Shown here one piece after another: positions 17,147 through 25,966 of a stretch of DNA of 64,000 nucleotides (position 1 is its first letter; the number at the start of each line of letters is the position of its first letter). Source of the stretch: Chloroflexota bacterium (lineage in GTDB: Bacteria > Chloroflexota > Anaerolineae > SpSt-313); assembly GCA_029553955.1 (NCBI GenBank), contig JAKPJZ010000168.1, positions 1-64,000 on the forward strand, given 5' to 3'. The position numbers and the translations under genes are program-made. The notes beneath the pieces were generated by a model. That model saw only the letters and a program-made list of their open reading frames with translations. It did no database searches and had not been told where the DNA came from.

Positions 17147-18111
17147 AGACAGGCACCTGGCAACAGGGCACGCACGTTGGCGAGCGCCTCCTCGTAGTAG
17201 GGCTCGTAGCGCGGCGCCACCTCGGCGAGCACCCAGCCGCTGTATCCCGCCTCTGTCAGCGCCTCGAGCACCTGGCGCAGCGGGATGCGGCCCCAGCCGG
17301 CAGGCATGTGGTTATCGGCCTGGCCAAAGATCAGCCGTTCGTGCATGCTGGCGGCGATATCGTCGAGGCGGCCGAAATTGTCGTGCAGGTGCAGGTGGCG
17401 CACCCAGGGTGCCGCAGCGCGCACCGCCGCCAGATAGTCGGGCTCCGGCCAGTAGGGCGCGGCCAGAAAGGCGTGGCCCACGTCGAGGCAGAGGCCCACG
17501 CTGGGCGAGGCGACCTGGGCCATCTGCGCGCACAGCAGGTCGAGGCGCATCCCCTGGTGATAGCGCACCAGGTCCGTCGCTGGCCGGCCATAGCGCGCCA
17601 GCGCCGCCACCTCCCACAGGTGCGGGTCACGGTTCTCCACGGCGATGAGCACGCCCAGCGCCTCGGCGCGCCGCGCCATGCGCTGCAAGGCCTCCGTCTC
17701 GCGCGGCCACAGGTCGGCCAGCGCCTGCTCATCGGGCAGCGGCGCCAGGCCCATCCAGGCATCGTGCAGCGCAATCTGCCCGCTGTGGTAGACGAGCACC
17801 TCCGCGCCCAGCCCCGCCGCCAGTTGCAGGCAACTCTCCAGCACCTCAGCCGCCGGCTCCGGGTCGCGGGCCAGGTTGAGGCTGTCGGGTCCGTGCAGCG
17901 TGTAGCGCAAGGGGTAGCGGGCGAGGAGCGCCCGCGCCCGCTCCACCTCCGAGGACACGAGCCGCCTGCCGCGCACGGCGTTGCAGCAGCCGGCCGAAAT
18001 CTCCACGCCGTCGAACCCCACCGCAGCGGCGCGATCCAGCAGACGCGCCAGCGCGTTGAAATCGCCGTCGATGGCGTTGTCGTCGGCGTTGATAGCGATA
18101 CCCTGGAACAC
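17143..18111 (-). CDS. Sugar-phosphate isomerase/epimerase-like TIM barrel
   Basis: 322 aa, AP endonuclease 2 / xylose isomerase-like barrel. Candidate metal ligands: VEISAG (about 36), YHSG (about 108), VENRDP (about 156), CLDVGHAF (about 207), HLHLHDNFG (about 242) and a C-terminal Glu in VLAEVAPRYEPYY. Second of three such barrels in the window. It ends tail-to-tail with the DHH gene, sharing the four bases of the two stop codons, and starts opposite ggt. Substrate unknown. Confidence 0.85.
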   Translation of the reverse strand: MFQGIAINADDNAIDGDFNALARLLDRAAAVGFDGVEISAGCCNAVRGRRLVSSEVERARALLARYPLRYTLHGPDSLNLARDPEPAAEVLESCLQLAAGLGAEVLVYHSGQIALHDAWMGLAPLPDEQALADLWPRETEALQRMARRAEALGVLIAVENRDPHLWEVAALARYGRPATDLVRYHQGMRLDLLCAQMAQVASPSVGLCLDVGHAFLAAPYWPEPDYLAAVRAAAPWVRHLHLHDNFGRLDDIAASMHERLIFGQADNHMPAGWGRIPLRQVLEALTEAGYSGWVLAEVAPRYEPYYEEALANVRALLPGACL

Positions 18112-18180
18112 AGCTTCCTCCCTCAGATCCGGTTTGTGTGCCTATTGTACTCCCATTCCGCGGCCGGTCCACACTATGAG

Positions 18181-18263
18181 CCTATCGGAAAAGCCGTAGC
18201 ATAGCCCCTTGTGGGCGTTCCTGAGGGGCACAAGGCCCTAGGCTACGTGACTTTTCGGATAGG
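18181..18263. repeat. Family D imperfect palindrome
   Basis: CCTATCGGAAAAGCCGTAGC at the left and an inverted CTACGTGACTTTTCGGATAGG end at the right. The interior CCCCTTGTGGGCGTTC...CACAAGGCCCTAGGCTACG matches the elements at 53759-53919 and 60899-61213. Confidence 0.8.
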
Positions 18264-18291
18264 CCATATGGAGTGCGCGTTGGGCCTGTTC

Positions 18292-18363
18292 GTAGTGAGG
18301 GAGAGAGGGGGCCGGTGCAGCACCCAGCGGGGTGCTGCACCGGCCCCCTCTCTCCCTCACTAC
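18292..18363. repeat. Intergenic 72-bp palindrome
   Basis: Perfect arms of 34 bases beginning GTAGTGAGGGAGAGAGGGGG with a four-base loop AGCG. The left flank CTGTTCGTAGT and right flank ACTACCAGCA are shared with the palindrome at 31908-31997. It lies just upstream of the ggt promoter, between divergent genes. Confidence 0.95.
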
Positions 18364-18370
18364 CAGCACT

Positions 18371-18399
18371 TTGACGAGCACGGCCATAGCGCCTATTCT
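18371..18399 (+). promoter_or_regulatory. Promoter of ggt
   Basis: TTGACG (18371-18376), 17-base spacer, TATTCT (18394-18399). Transcription would start near 18406, giving a 34-base leader with GGAGGTGAGG before the ATG at 18440. Confidence 0.75.
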
Positions 18400-18439
18400 G
18401 CAACATGTTGAGGAATGCAAAAGATGGAGGTGAGGCACC

Positions 18440-20041
18440 ATGGCCTGGGCGTTCCATTCCCATCGCTCTGTCGTCATGGCCAACCGTGGCATGGTGGCCA
18501 CGAGCCAGCCGTTGGCGGCGCAGGCGGGGCTGCGGGTGCTGCAGGAGGGCGGCAACGCCATCGATGCGGCGGTGACGGCGGCGGCGGTGCTGGGCGTCGT
18601 CGAGCCCATGTCGACCGGCGTGGGTGGCGACGCCTTTGCCCTGCTGTACCTGGCCAAGGAGGGCCGGGTGCGCGCGCTCAACGCCTCGGGCCGCGCGCCC
18701 CTGGCAGCCACGGCCGAGCGCATGGCCGCCCTCTGCCGCCGCGGGCGCATCCCCTCGAGCGGGCCGCTCACGGTGACGGTGCCCGGCGCGGTGAGCGCCT
18801 GGGAGGCCCTGCTGCAGGCGCACGGCACGCGCTCGCTGGCCGAGGCGCTGGCGCCGGCGATCGGCTACGCCCGCGAGGGCTATCCCGTGAGCGAGGTGAT
18901 CGGCCGACAGTGGGCACAGCTCTCGGGCAAGCTGCGCCAGGATAACGGCGCGGCGGCCACCTACCTGGTGCAGGGCAAGGCGCCGCGCATCGGCCAGGTC
19001 TTCCGCCAGCCCGACCTGGCGCGCACCCTCGAGCAGCTTGCCGCCGAGGGCAGCGCCGCCCTCTACCGGGGCGAGCTGGCGCAGCGCATCACCGCCTACG
19101 TGCAGGCCAAAGGCGGGCTGCTCACAGCCGAGGACCTGACGGCCCATACCCCCACCTGGGAGACGCCTATCGAGGTCACCTACCGCGGCCACCGCCTGCT
19201 CGAGTGCCCGCCCAACGGCCAGGGAATCGCCGCGCTGCAGGCGCTGGGCATCCTCGAAGGCTCTGATCTCGGCAGCATGAGGTGGGGCTTTGCCGATACC
19301 CTGCATCTGCAGATCGAAGCCATCAAGCTGGCCTTTGCCGATGCCCTGCGCTATGTAGCCGACCCCTGCCATGCTGCCGTGCCGGCCGACGGCCTGCTCG
19401 AACCGGGCTACCTCGCCCGCCGCCGCGCGCTGCTCGACCCGCGCCAGGCGAACCCGAGCTACGCGCCCGGCCTGCCCGGCGCGCACGCCGACACGGTGTA
19501 CCTGACAGTGGTCGACGAGGCGCGCAACGCCGTCTCGTTCATCAGCAGCCTCTACGAGGGCTTTGGCTCGGGGCTGGTGGTGCCGGGGACGGGCATCGCC
19601 CTGCAGAACCGCGGCGCCCTCTTTGCGCTCGACCCGGCGCACCCCAATTGCGTTGCCCCGGGCAAGCGCCCCTACCACACCATCATCCCGGCGCTGCTCT
19701 TGGCGGGCCAGCAGCTCGTGCTCAGCTTTGGCGTCATGGGCGGCTACATGCAGCCGCAGGGGCAGGTGCAGGTGCTCGGCAACCTGCTCGACTGGGGCAT
19801 GGACGTGCAGCAGGCGCTCGATGCCCCGCGTTTCCGCTGGGTCGAGGGCAACGAGGTGGCCTTTGAGGCCGGGCTGAGCCATATGGCCCGCCTCGGCCTG
19901 GAAAAGCTCGGCCACAGCGTCACCACCAACGCGGCGCCCGCCACCATGGGCGGCGGCCAGATCATCCGCATCGACCCCGAGTCCGGCGTCCTGCAGGGCG
20001 GCTCGGACCCGCGCAAAGACGGCTGCGCCGTGGGGTTCTGA
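18440..20041 (+). CDS. ggt: Gamma-glutamyltranspeptidase family protein
   Basis: 533 aa with a strong ribosome-binding site. It matches the Ntn-hydrolase GGT family from GGNAIDAAVTAAA (about 38) and STGVGGDAF (about 58) to the C-terminal GGGQIIRIDP. The autoprocessing/catalytic Thr fits Thr352 in DTVYLTVVDE, followed by the glycine-rich FGSGLVVPGTGI. There is no clear signal peptide, whereas many GGTs are exported, so it may be a cytoplasmic GGT-like acylase. It stands alone, convergent with the ABC ATPase gene 15 bases downstream. Confidence 0.92.
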   Translation: MAWAFHSHRSVVMANRGMVATSQPLAAQAGLRVLQEGGNAIDAAVTAAAVLGVVEPMSTGVGGDAFALLYLAKEGRVRALNASGRAPLAATAERMAALCRRGRIPSSGPLTVTVPGAVSAWEALLQAHGTRSLAEALAPAIGYAREGYPVSEVIGRQWAQLSGKLRQDNGAAATYLVQGKAPRIGQVFRQPDLARTLEQLAAEGSAALYRGELAQRITAYVQAKGGLLTAEDLTAHTPTWETPIEVTYRGHRLLECPPNGQGIAALQALGILEGSDLGSMRWGFADTLHLQIEAIKLAFADALRYVADPCHAAVPADGLLEPGYLARRRALLDPRQANPSYAPGLPGAHADTVYLTVVDEARNAVSFISSLYEGFGSGLVVPGTGIALQNRGALFALDPAHPNCVAPGKRPYHTIIPALLLAGQQLVLSFGVMGGYMQPQGQVQVLGNLLDWGMDVQQALDAPRFRWVEGNEVAFEAGLSHMARLGLEKLGHSVTTNAAPATMGGGQIIRIDPESGVLQGGSDPRKDGCAVGF

Positions 20042-20056
20042 ATCTTGAGGAAGATG

Positions 20057-21358
20057 CTATGAAGGTACAGACACCGGCTCTTCGATGAACAGCTCGCCAG
20101 TGGCATCGTCGAAGGCAAAGAGCTCGGCAAAGCGCGCCCAGCTGATGGCCGTGTCGAGCTGCTCGTCGGCATACTCGCCGAAATCGGCGGCCAGGCGCTG
20201 CAGAAAACGGTCGTAGGGCAGGCGGTGATCCTCGTCGCCCTGCAGCAGCTCATAGATCCAGCGGATGGTGGGCAGGCGCAGGGCGCGCGCGGCGACGATC
20301 TCCTTGCGCGCCAGGATCGAGGCCCTGGCAAAGGTCTCGCCCAGGGGGGTGATGACGAGATCACCGCGCTCGGTGCGCCCAAAGCTGAGCATTTCCATAG
20401 CATCCACCACCGGCAGCAGGTCGTCGAGCTCGAAGCTCAGCGCATCGGCCAAGCGAAACAGCTCGGCGCGCCCGCCTTCCTCCAGCACCTCCTCGGTCAG
20501 GCCCGCCACAGCGTTGAGATCGGCACGGGGTAGCGGCACCTTGGGCCCGGGCTGCCCGGGCGCAGTGCCCAGCACGGCCGCGGGCGGGGGCGTCTCGCCG
20601 GTGATGAGGGCATAGATGCGGTCGACCTGCGCCTGGAAGGCGGCCGCCTTGCGGTGGCGCGGGTGTTTCAGGCCGACGCGCTCCTCACCGATGATGCGCC
20701 CGGGGCCCGTATCCATGACGACGATGCGGTCGGCCATGAAGACAGCCTCTTCGATATTGTGCGTCACCATCAGGATGGCCTGGGTGGGGATGTGCCGGCC
20801 GAGCCAGAGCTCGAGGAGCTCGCCGCGCAGCGCCTCGGCCGACAGCACGTCGAGGGCGCTAAAGGGCTCGTCGAGGCAGAGCAGCTCGGGCTCTACGGCC
20901 ATGGCGCGCGCAAAACCAACCTTCTGGCGCATGCCGCCCGAGAGCTCGCGCGGATAGGCGCTCTCAAAGCCGTCGAGGCCCACCAGGTCGATCAGCTGCA
21001 GGGCGCGCGGCCGGCGCTCGGCCTCGGGCATGCCGCGGGCACGCAGGGCCACCTCCACGTTCTGCAGCACCGTCAGCCAGGGAAAGAGGGCAAAGGTCTG
21101 AAAGACGATGGTGGCATGGGGATTGACGCCCACCAACGGCTCGCCGCGGTAGCGCACCTCACCCGAGCTGGGCGGCGTCAGGCCGGCGATGATGCGCAGC
21201 AGAGTCGACTTGCCCGAGCCCGACGGCCCGAGCAGGCCTACGAAATCGCCCTCGCGGATCGTCAGGTTCACCCCTTCGAGGGCGACAAAGCGCCTGGGCT
21301 CGCGCCCAAAGACCTTGCTGACGTCGCGGACCTCGACCAAGGTATCACGCGCGCTCAC
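20057..21358 (-). CDS. Nitrate/taurine-type ABC ATPase with AAA-associated C-terminal domain
   Basis: 433 aa, GTG start at 21358. Residues 1-255 form the NrtD/SsuB/TauB-like ATPase: Walker A GPSGSGKST, Q-loop VFQTFALFPWL, signature LSGGMRQKVG, Walker B LLCLDEPFSALD, H-loop MVTHN. About 165 further residues match the AAA-associated C-terminal domain found on some of these ATPases in Chloroflexota and Archaea. It pairs with the double permease at 21625-23340, from which it is separated by a family B palindromic element. No substrate-binding protein is nearby. Confidence 0.92.
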   Translation of the reverse strand: MSARDTLVEVRDVSKVFGREPRRFVALEGVNLTIREGDFVGLLGPSGSGKSTLLRIIAGLTPPSSGEVRYRGEPLVGVNPHATIVFQTFALFPWLTVLQNVEVALRARGMPEAERRPRALQLIDLVGLDGFESAYPRELSGGMRQKVGFARAMAVEPELLCLDEPFSALDVLSAEALRGELLELWLGRHIPTQAILMVTHNIEEAVFMADRIVVMDTGPGRIIGEERVGLKHPRHRKAAAFQAQVDRIYALITGETPPPAAVLGTAPGQPGPKVPLPRADLNAVAGLTEEVLEEGGRAELFRLADALSFELDDLLPVVDAMEMLSFGRTERGDLVITPLGETFARASILARKEIVAARALRLPTIRWIYELLQGDEDHRLPYDRFLQRLAADFGEYADEQLDTAISWARFAELFAFDDATGELFIEEPVSVPS

Positions 21359-21624
21359 ACGGTTCAGCGCCCCCTTCAGTCGGACAAGATCAGCCTAGCC
21401 GGCAACCGGCTTTGACGCTGCGCACAAGCCCGGTTCCGAACCGTAAGGTGGGGTTTGGGCGGGTTGGTTGGCCCTGCCGGCTGCCCCTGGCGCGCCAGGG
21501 GCAGCCGGCAGGGCCAACCAACCCGCCCAAACCCCCTCCTGGCCCAGGGCCGGGTGTCAGCGGAGCAGAGCACCCGGCTGTTACCAAGACGCCCAGGGCG
21601 ATGAGTTGGCCCTCCGACGGCCTG
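21359..21624. other. Intra-operon spacer filled by a family B element
   Basis: 266 bases between permease and ATPase genes of the same direction, almost all of it the family B element: conserved left flank (about 21398-21449), the palindrome 21450-21535, and right flank (about 21536-21590) ending in CAGCGGAGCAGAGCACCCGG. Confidence 0.85.
21450..21535. repeat. Family B perfect 86-bp palindrome
   Basis: 43-base arms with no loop, centred on GGCGCGCC. The outer end is GGGGTTTGGGCGGGTTGGTT. It is flanked by the family B sequences: CGCTGCGCACAAGCCCGGTT on the left and CAGCGGAGCAG on the right. It sits inside an ABC transporter operon, where it could act as an attenuator between permease and ATPase. 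Confidence 0.97.
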
Positions 21625-23340
21625 CTAGTCGAAGCGAAAACGCTCTGATGCCCGCGCGTAGAGCCGGCGCCAGAGCAGGCGGTTGATGGCGACGACGACG
21701 ACAATCAGCACCACGGTGGCGGCAAAGAGCACGGCATAGTCGCCGCGCTCGGTGGCCGACGCAATGACGGCGCCAATGCCCAGCACCTGGTACGTCTGCC
21801 CGCCTACGACCACATACTCGGCCACAATGCTCGCGTTCCACGCCCCGCCGCTGGCGGTAATCAACCCTGTGACGAGGTAGGGATAGAGCGCAGGCAGGAT
21901 CAGCGTCGTCCAGCGCAAGCGGGTGTCAAGGCCCAGCATCTCGGAGGTATCGTACAGGTCGCGCGGGATCGACGAGGCCCCGGCCAGGACGTTGAAGAGC
22001 ACGTACCACTGCGTGCCCAAGAGCATCAGCAGCACGGCGGCGATGTTCAGCCCCCCGGCGACGCTGAGCAACCCCACCACAAACACCGGAAAAAGCGCCG
22101 TGGCCGGGATCGAGGCCACTACCTGGGCCGCGGGCTGAGCGATCCTGGAGATGCGTGGGTTGGTGCCCATGGCCACGCCGGCGGGCACCGTCCAGAGCCC
22201 GGCGACGACGATGGCGATGGTCACACGCGCCGCCGTGGCCGCCGCGGCCAGGCCGATGGTGCCCCACTCGGCCAGCGGCACCTGCGCCAAAAAGCCCACG
22301 GCCTGGATGGTGCCGTAGCCCAGGCCGGCAATGACCAGGCCGGCCACCGCCCAGCCGAAGCGGCGGCGCGCCGGCGAGGCCCGCTGCGGCCCGCGCTCGG
22401 GCTGCAGACGCGCCAGGGCGGCGTCGAAAGCATCGCCCAGCGGCCCCCAGAAGCGGGTCAGCGCCCACTCGACCACCCAGGCGCGCGAAACGACATCGTA
22501 GAGCCAGGAGCGCGTCACATCCTCAGCCTCGACCAGCTCGATGCGAAAGCGTTCGGCCCAGGCCAGCGCCGGCCGCCAGAGGAGTTGGTCGAGGCCCACG
22601 ACGGTCACCACCAGAGCCGCCAGTCCCCAGGCCACCGCCGAGCTATCGCCGGCGTGCGCCGCCGCCTGCAGGTACGAGCCCAGGCCCGGCAGGCGAAAAT
22701 CGCGCTGCGCCACCGAAAAGGTCTCGGCAGCCATGAGGAAGAACCAGCCGCCGGCCCAGCTCAGCATGCTGTTCCACACCAGTGAGCGCATGGCGAAGGG
22801 CAGGTCGACCAACCGGAAGCGCAGCCAGGGGTGAAGCTGGAAAATGGCCGAGGCCTCGGTCAGGTCCTTGGGCACGGTGGAAAACGACTGGTAGGCGCTG
22901 AAGGCCAGGTTCCAGGCCATGCTGGTGAAGATGAGAAAGATCGACGCCAGTTCCACGGCAACGCTCTCGGGGAGGATAGCGCTCAGGCTGAGCAGGGCCA
23001 CGGGCAGGAAGGAGAGGATGGGCACGCTCTGCAACACATCAAGCAGCGGGATCAGCCCGCGCTCGGCCATACGGTAGCGGGCCGCCGCATAGCCATAGGC
23101 CAGAGCGAAAAAGAGCGACAGCAGATAGGCGGCGAACATGCGCCCCACCGAGAGCGCGGTATAGTAGGGCAGGGCCTGGGGCGCCAGGTCGATGGCCGGG
23201 CCGCGGATGGCGGCTGGCGCCCCAAAAGCCAGGCGCAACGCCCCAAAGATCAGCACCAAGACGCCAACCAGGATGATCAGGTCGCCCAGCCCCCAGCCAG
23301 GGTGCTGATCGGGCGAGCCTACGTACCCCTTGAGCGTCAC
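21625..23340 (-). CDS. Double-domain ABC permease (nitrate/sulfonate/taurine type)
   Basis: 571 aa from a GTG at 23340 with GGAGA six bases upstream; the GTG two codons earlier abuts that site. Two copies of the BPD_transp_1 domain lie in one chain. The first (about 75-260) contains the EAA-like loop SFSTVPKDLTEAS; the second (about 330-565) has SSIPRDLYDTSEML. In most systems of this class one single-domain permease forms a homodimer, so this is a fused pair. It is cotranscribed with the ATPase at 20057-21358. Its substrate-binding protein must be elsewhere. Confidence 0.9.
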   Translation of the reverse strand: MTLKGYVGSPDQHPGWGLGDLIILVGVLVLIFGALRLAFGAPAAIRGPAIDLAPQALPYYTALSVGRMFAAYLLSLFFALAYGYAAARYRMAERGLIPLLDVLQSVPILSFLPVALLSLSAILPESVAVELASIFLIFTSMAWNLAFSAYQSFSTVPKDLTEASAIFQLHPWLRFRLVDLPFAMRSLVWNSMLSWAGGWFFLMAAETFSVAQRDFRLPGLGSYLQAAAHAGDSSAVAWGLAALVVTVVGLDQLLWRPALAWAERFRIELVEAEDVTRSWLYDVVSRAWVVEWALTRFWGPLGDAFDAALARLQPERGPQRASPARRRFGWAVAGLVIAGLGYGTIQAVGFLAQVPLAEWGTIGLAAAATAARVTIAIVVAGLWTVPAGVAMGTNPRISRIAQPAAQVVASIPATALFPVFVVGLLSVAGGLNIAAVLLMLLGTQWYVLFNVLAGASSIPRDLYDTSEMLGLDTRLRWTTLILPALYPYLVTGLITASGGAWNASIVAEYVVVGGQTYQVLGIGAVIASATERGDYAVLFAATVVLIVVVVAINRLLWRRLYARASERFRFD

Positions 23341-23458
23341 GCGCACTCTCCGCGCCGGCCGGCGATGTACATACCACCCGGCGTGGCCATATTAGCCTGC
23401 CAGTCACACCCGGTCAAGCCTAGAACAGCAACCGGCTGTGGCGCTTCGCATCCCCCCT

Positions 23459-23510
23459 GCCGGGGAGACACCTGACAGGTCTCCGGAGACCTGTCAGGTG
23501 TCTCCCCGGC
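23459..23510. repeat. Family A perfect 52-bp palindrome
   Basis: 26-base arms with no loop. The core GACACCTGACAGGTCTCC plus its complement is shared exactly with 56543-56594; the outer bases are GCCGGGGA. It lies between divergent genes (permease and PfkB kinase), about 110 bases from either start. Confidence 0.97.
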
Positions 23511-23587
23511 GCTGAGCCCAGGGCGTTGCACTCCGACAGGTTGCTGGACCCAGCCATCAGCCTGAGACCACGACCCGGCGCAGACAT

Positions 23588-23616
23588 TTCGCCGGCCACT
23601 GAGGCCGGGGTATAAT
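23588..23616 (+). promoter_or_regulatory. Promoter giving a leaderless PfkB-kinase transcript
   Basis: TATAAT at 23611-23616 lies six bases before the ATG at 23623, so transcription should start at or next to the A of the ATG. The -35 (about TTCGCC, 23588-23593) is weak. Confidence 0.6.
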
Positions 23617-23622
23617 CACGGC

Positions 23623-24540
23623 ATGGAAAAACGCTGGGATGTGTTGGGCTTTGGCGTGGTTTCGGTCGACGAGCTGCTGTACGTCGAGCAGTATCCGCCG
23701 TATGGCGGCAAAGTGGAGGTCGTGCTGCGCCGGCGCCAGGGCGGCGGGCTAACTGGCACGGCGTTGGTAGCGGCGGCGCGCAGCGGCGCCCGCGCGGCCT
23801 ACTGCGGCGTCCTCGGGCGCGACGAGCTCTCACGCTCTGCGCTCGACGAGCTCGAACGGGAGGGTGTCGACTGCGCACCGGTGCTCTTCCAACCCGGCGC
23901 ACGGCCCACCCAGTCGGTGGTGCTCGTCGAGCGTGCCACCGCCCAGCGCACCATCTTCTTCTCGCGGGCGGGCGTGGCCGAGCGGCTACCCGAAGCGATG
24001 ACCGACGAGCTCATCGGCGCCGCGCGCGTGCTCTTTGTCGATCACACCAATGCGGCCGGGGGCCTGCGTGCCGCCGAGCTGGCGCACCGGCACGGCATCC
24101 CGGTGGTGAGTGATATCGAAGATGAGCGGGCACCTGGCGCGGCTGCACTCCTCGCCCGGGTGGACCACCTGGTGGCCAGCATCGAGTTCGGCCGCCGGCT
24201 GACCGGCGAGAGCGACCCCATGGCCGTGGTGCGTGCCCTGGCCCATTCGGGGCGCGCCTGCTGCGCCATCACCGCCGGCGAGCAAGGGGTGTGGTACGCC
24301 GAGCGTGGCGGCGAGGTGCGCCATCAGCCTGCCTTCCGGGTCGCCGTGGTCGATACCACCGGCTGCGGCGATGTCTTCCATGGCGCCTACGCGGCCTGCA
24401 TCGCGCTGGGCGAGGGCGTCGAGCGAGCGATCAGCGTAGCCGCGGCCACAGCGGCGCTCAAGGCCACCCAACCCGGCGGCCGGGCCGGCATCCCCACGCG
24501 GCAGGAAGTGGAGCGCTTTCTCGCCACGCACTGCCGTTGA
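23623..24540 (+). CDS. PfkB family carbohydrate kinase
   Basis: 305 aa. Ribokinase fold with the first PfkB signature region near GGGLTGTALVAAARSG (about 44-59) and the second signature VVDTTGCGDVFHGAY (about 244-258), whose GxGD Asp is the catalytic base. The pocket suggests a sugar or nucleoside substrate but not which. The transcript is probably leaderless: there is no ribosome-binding site and a TATAAT lies six bases upstream. The TGA stop overlaps the end of a family C fold-back. Confidence 0.92.
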   Translation: MEKRWDVLGFGVVSVDELLYVEQYPPYGGKVEVVLRRRQGGGLTGTALVAAARSGARAAYCGVLGRDELSRSALDELEREGVDCAPVLFQPGARPTQSVVLVERATAQRTIFFSRAGVAERLPEAMTDELIGAARVLFVDHTNAAGGLRAAELAHRHGIPVVSDIEDERAPGAAALLARVDHLVASIEFGRRLTGESDPMAVVRALAHSGRACCAITAGEQGVWYAERGGEVRHQPAFRVAVVDTTGCGDVFHGAYAACIALGEGVERAISVAAATAALKATQPGGRAGIPTRQEVERFLATHCR

Positions 24541-24690
24541 GACACCTGACACACCGATTTCCATGGCAGGAAGGCGATTGGCAAAGACCCCGGCAGAGGC
24601 CTGCCCATGCCGCGGCGCGAGCTGGACCGAGTTCTTGCCAGAAAGCAGGCGCTGGCCACCCGCCAGGGGAATCGGTGTGTCAGGTGTCTC
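24539..24690. repeat. Family C fold-back, about 150 bp
   Basis: Ends GAGACACCTGACACACCGAT and its complement ATCGGTGTGTCAGGTGTCTC; the first two bases are the end of the PfkB stop codon. Inner sequences (CCATGGCAGGAAGGCGATTG, GCGCTGGCCACCCGCCAGGG) match inverted stretches of the 335-bp element at 58291-58625. The tip resembles the family A core end. Confidence 0.88.
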
Positions 24691-24697
24691 AACAGCA

Positions 24698-24727
24698 TTG
24701 ACATCTGCGCAAGCCCCGTGCTATAAT
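24698..24727 (+). promoter_or_regulatory. Consensus sigma70 promoter of the response regulator
   Basis: TTGACA (24698-24703), 18-base spacer, TATAAT (24722-24727); both hexamers are perfect. It starts eight bases beyond the family C element. The leader is about 130 bases. Confidence 0.85.
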
Positions 24728-24862
24728 CCCGCCGCCTACACCCATCCTCTCTCCGATTGCGCCCATAGCACTGTATGTGTCGACTCTGAGCCTACCCGCC
24801 AGCGCGCAGTACGCTGCCCTGGCGTCGCCCCGCGTGGGGCCGGCTCTGAATGAGGGAATCAC

Positions 24863-25273
24863 ATGACACGCGAGCTTCTGATTCTGATTGTCGAGGACGA
24901 TGCCGTCACGGCCGAATGCCTGAGCGACCTGCTCTCGGCCGCAGGCTACAGCACGCGCGTGCTCGCTGCGCCGCGTACGATCGCGGCCGTACGCCAGACG
25001 CGGCCCGACCTGGTGCTGTTGGATCTGGTCTTTCCTGAGGTGCGAGGCGAAGAGCTTTTGCAGGCACTGCGCAGCGATGCCGAGCTGGCTGGGTTGCCAG
25101 TGGTCCTCATCTCGGCCGTGCCTCACCTGGCCAAGGTCGCTGCCGGGTTGCCCGTCCAGGGCTATGTGGCCAAGCCTTTCGATCTGGATACACTGCTGCA
25201 GACTGTCGGTGACCTGGTGTGCCGCACAGGAACATGCCACGCGCAGACACACGTCCAATGGGCCCAAGCATAG
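24863..25273 (+). CDS. Single-domain response regulator (CheY-like receiver)
   Basis: 136 aa. Receiver domain with acidic pocket Glu11/Asp12/Asp13, phosphoacceptor Asp54 (LLDLVFPE), Ser84 in the Thr/Ser position and Lys104 (AKPFD). No output domain; the last 20 residues are unstructured. It has a consensus promoter of its own and no kinase next to it. The degenerate histidine kinase at 36621-37769 is a distant candidate partner only. Confidence 0.93.
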   Translation: MTRELLILIVEDDAVTAECLSDLLSAAGYSTRVLAAPRTIAAVRQTRPDLVLLDLVFPEVRGEELLQALRSDAELAGLPVVLISAVPHLAKVAAGLPVQGYVAKPFDLDTLLQTVGDLVCRTGTCHAQTHVQWAQA

Positions 25274-25296
25274 CCGAACGCCGCCTGCATACCAGA

Positions 25297-25332
25297 GAAG
25301 AGCGGTGGAAGTGATCCCTTCCACCGCTCTTC
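25297..25332. terminator. Hairpin between convergent genes
   Basis: 15-base arms GAAGAGCGGTGGAAG and complement with a six-base loop, 23 bases after the response regulator stop. No T-run. It could serve both converging genes. Confidence 0.75.
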
Positions 25333-25462
25333 ACGTCTCAGAGCTCTGATATGCTCGCTGTAGCCAGGCGCACAGCACGCCAGTGGTTCGCCGCACTGGT
25401 TCTGATGGGCCCCGACGCCCACAAGGGGCTACACCCATCCCAATCAGTGCGCTCGACCACCA

Positions 25463-25939
25463 CTAGAGATGACGGACTTTTTCCTTGCCCTGCAGATAGC
25501 GCAACTCTGCCTGCTTTTGCATGATCTTGGCGCGGAGCTTGGCATCGCCAAGCCGGCTGACGGCCTGTCCGCGCAGGTCTTCCAACTCGCGCTCGGCCTG
25601 CATGGCCAGGTCCGACGGCCGTGCCTTGCCGCTGGAGATGGCGCGGTTCACCCTCGTGCGCCACTCCGCCGACACGCCGGCACCGCCGACGTTCTCAGCC
25701 AGCATCTCGCGGATCTCGCTGCCCTTGCGCGGCGCAAAAAGCAGCCCGAGAACACTGCCCACAGCAGCGCCAAAAGCAAAGGCCGAAAGCCACCAGCCGG
25801 GCCGGAAGCGGCGCTCGGTGACAATCTCTGTGGCCGTGTAGCGCGGGCCAACTGGCGTGGTCATCGGGCCAGGGCCCGTCATGCCTGGCTGGGGATACGG
25901 ACCCATGCCCATTCCCGCACGCTCCTGTGACCTCTCCAC
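25463..25939 (-). CDS. YtxH-domain envelope-associated protein
   Basis: 158 aa from a GTG at 25939, spaced ten bases from AGGAGAGG; an ATG at 25960 lacks a ribosome-binding site and an ATG at 25912 is a further option. The N-terminus is Gly/Met/Pro-rich. Then comes one transmembrane helix with the YtxH signature FAFGAAVGSVLGLLFAPRKG (about residues 53-72), followed by a charged helical tail. YtxH proteins are general-stress membrane proteins of unknown mechanism. It follows the GlsB/YeaQ gene by 27 bases. Confidence 0.8.
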   Translation of the reverse strand: MERSQERAGMGMGPYPQPGMTGPGPMTTPVGPRYTATEIVTERRFRPGWWLSAFAFGAAVGSVLGLLFAPRKGSEIREMLAENVGGAGVSAEWRTRVNRAISSGKARPSDLAMQAERELEDLRGQAVSRLGDAKLRAKIMQKQAELRYLQGKEKVRHL

Positions 25940-25966
25940 TTTTACTTCACCTCTCCTCATTGTCGG

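Larger units (their letters stand above)
18112..18439. other. Divergent intergenic region with two fold-backs and a promoter
   Basis: No gene. Holds the family D element 18181-18263, the palindrome 18292-18363 and the ggt promoter 18371-18399. The promoter begins eight bases after the palindrome. Confidence 0.8.

Noticed and set aside
18292-18363. Palindrome as intrinsic terminator of an unseen gene
   Set aside because: The neighbouring genes are divergent, no T-run follows and no gene fits between.
24539-24690. Insertion sequence
   Set aside because: Far too short for a transposase and no target duplication seen; kept as a fold-back element.
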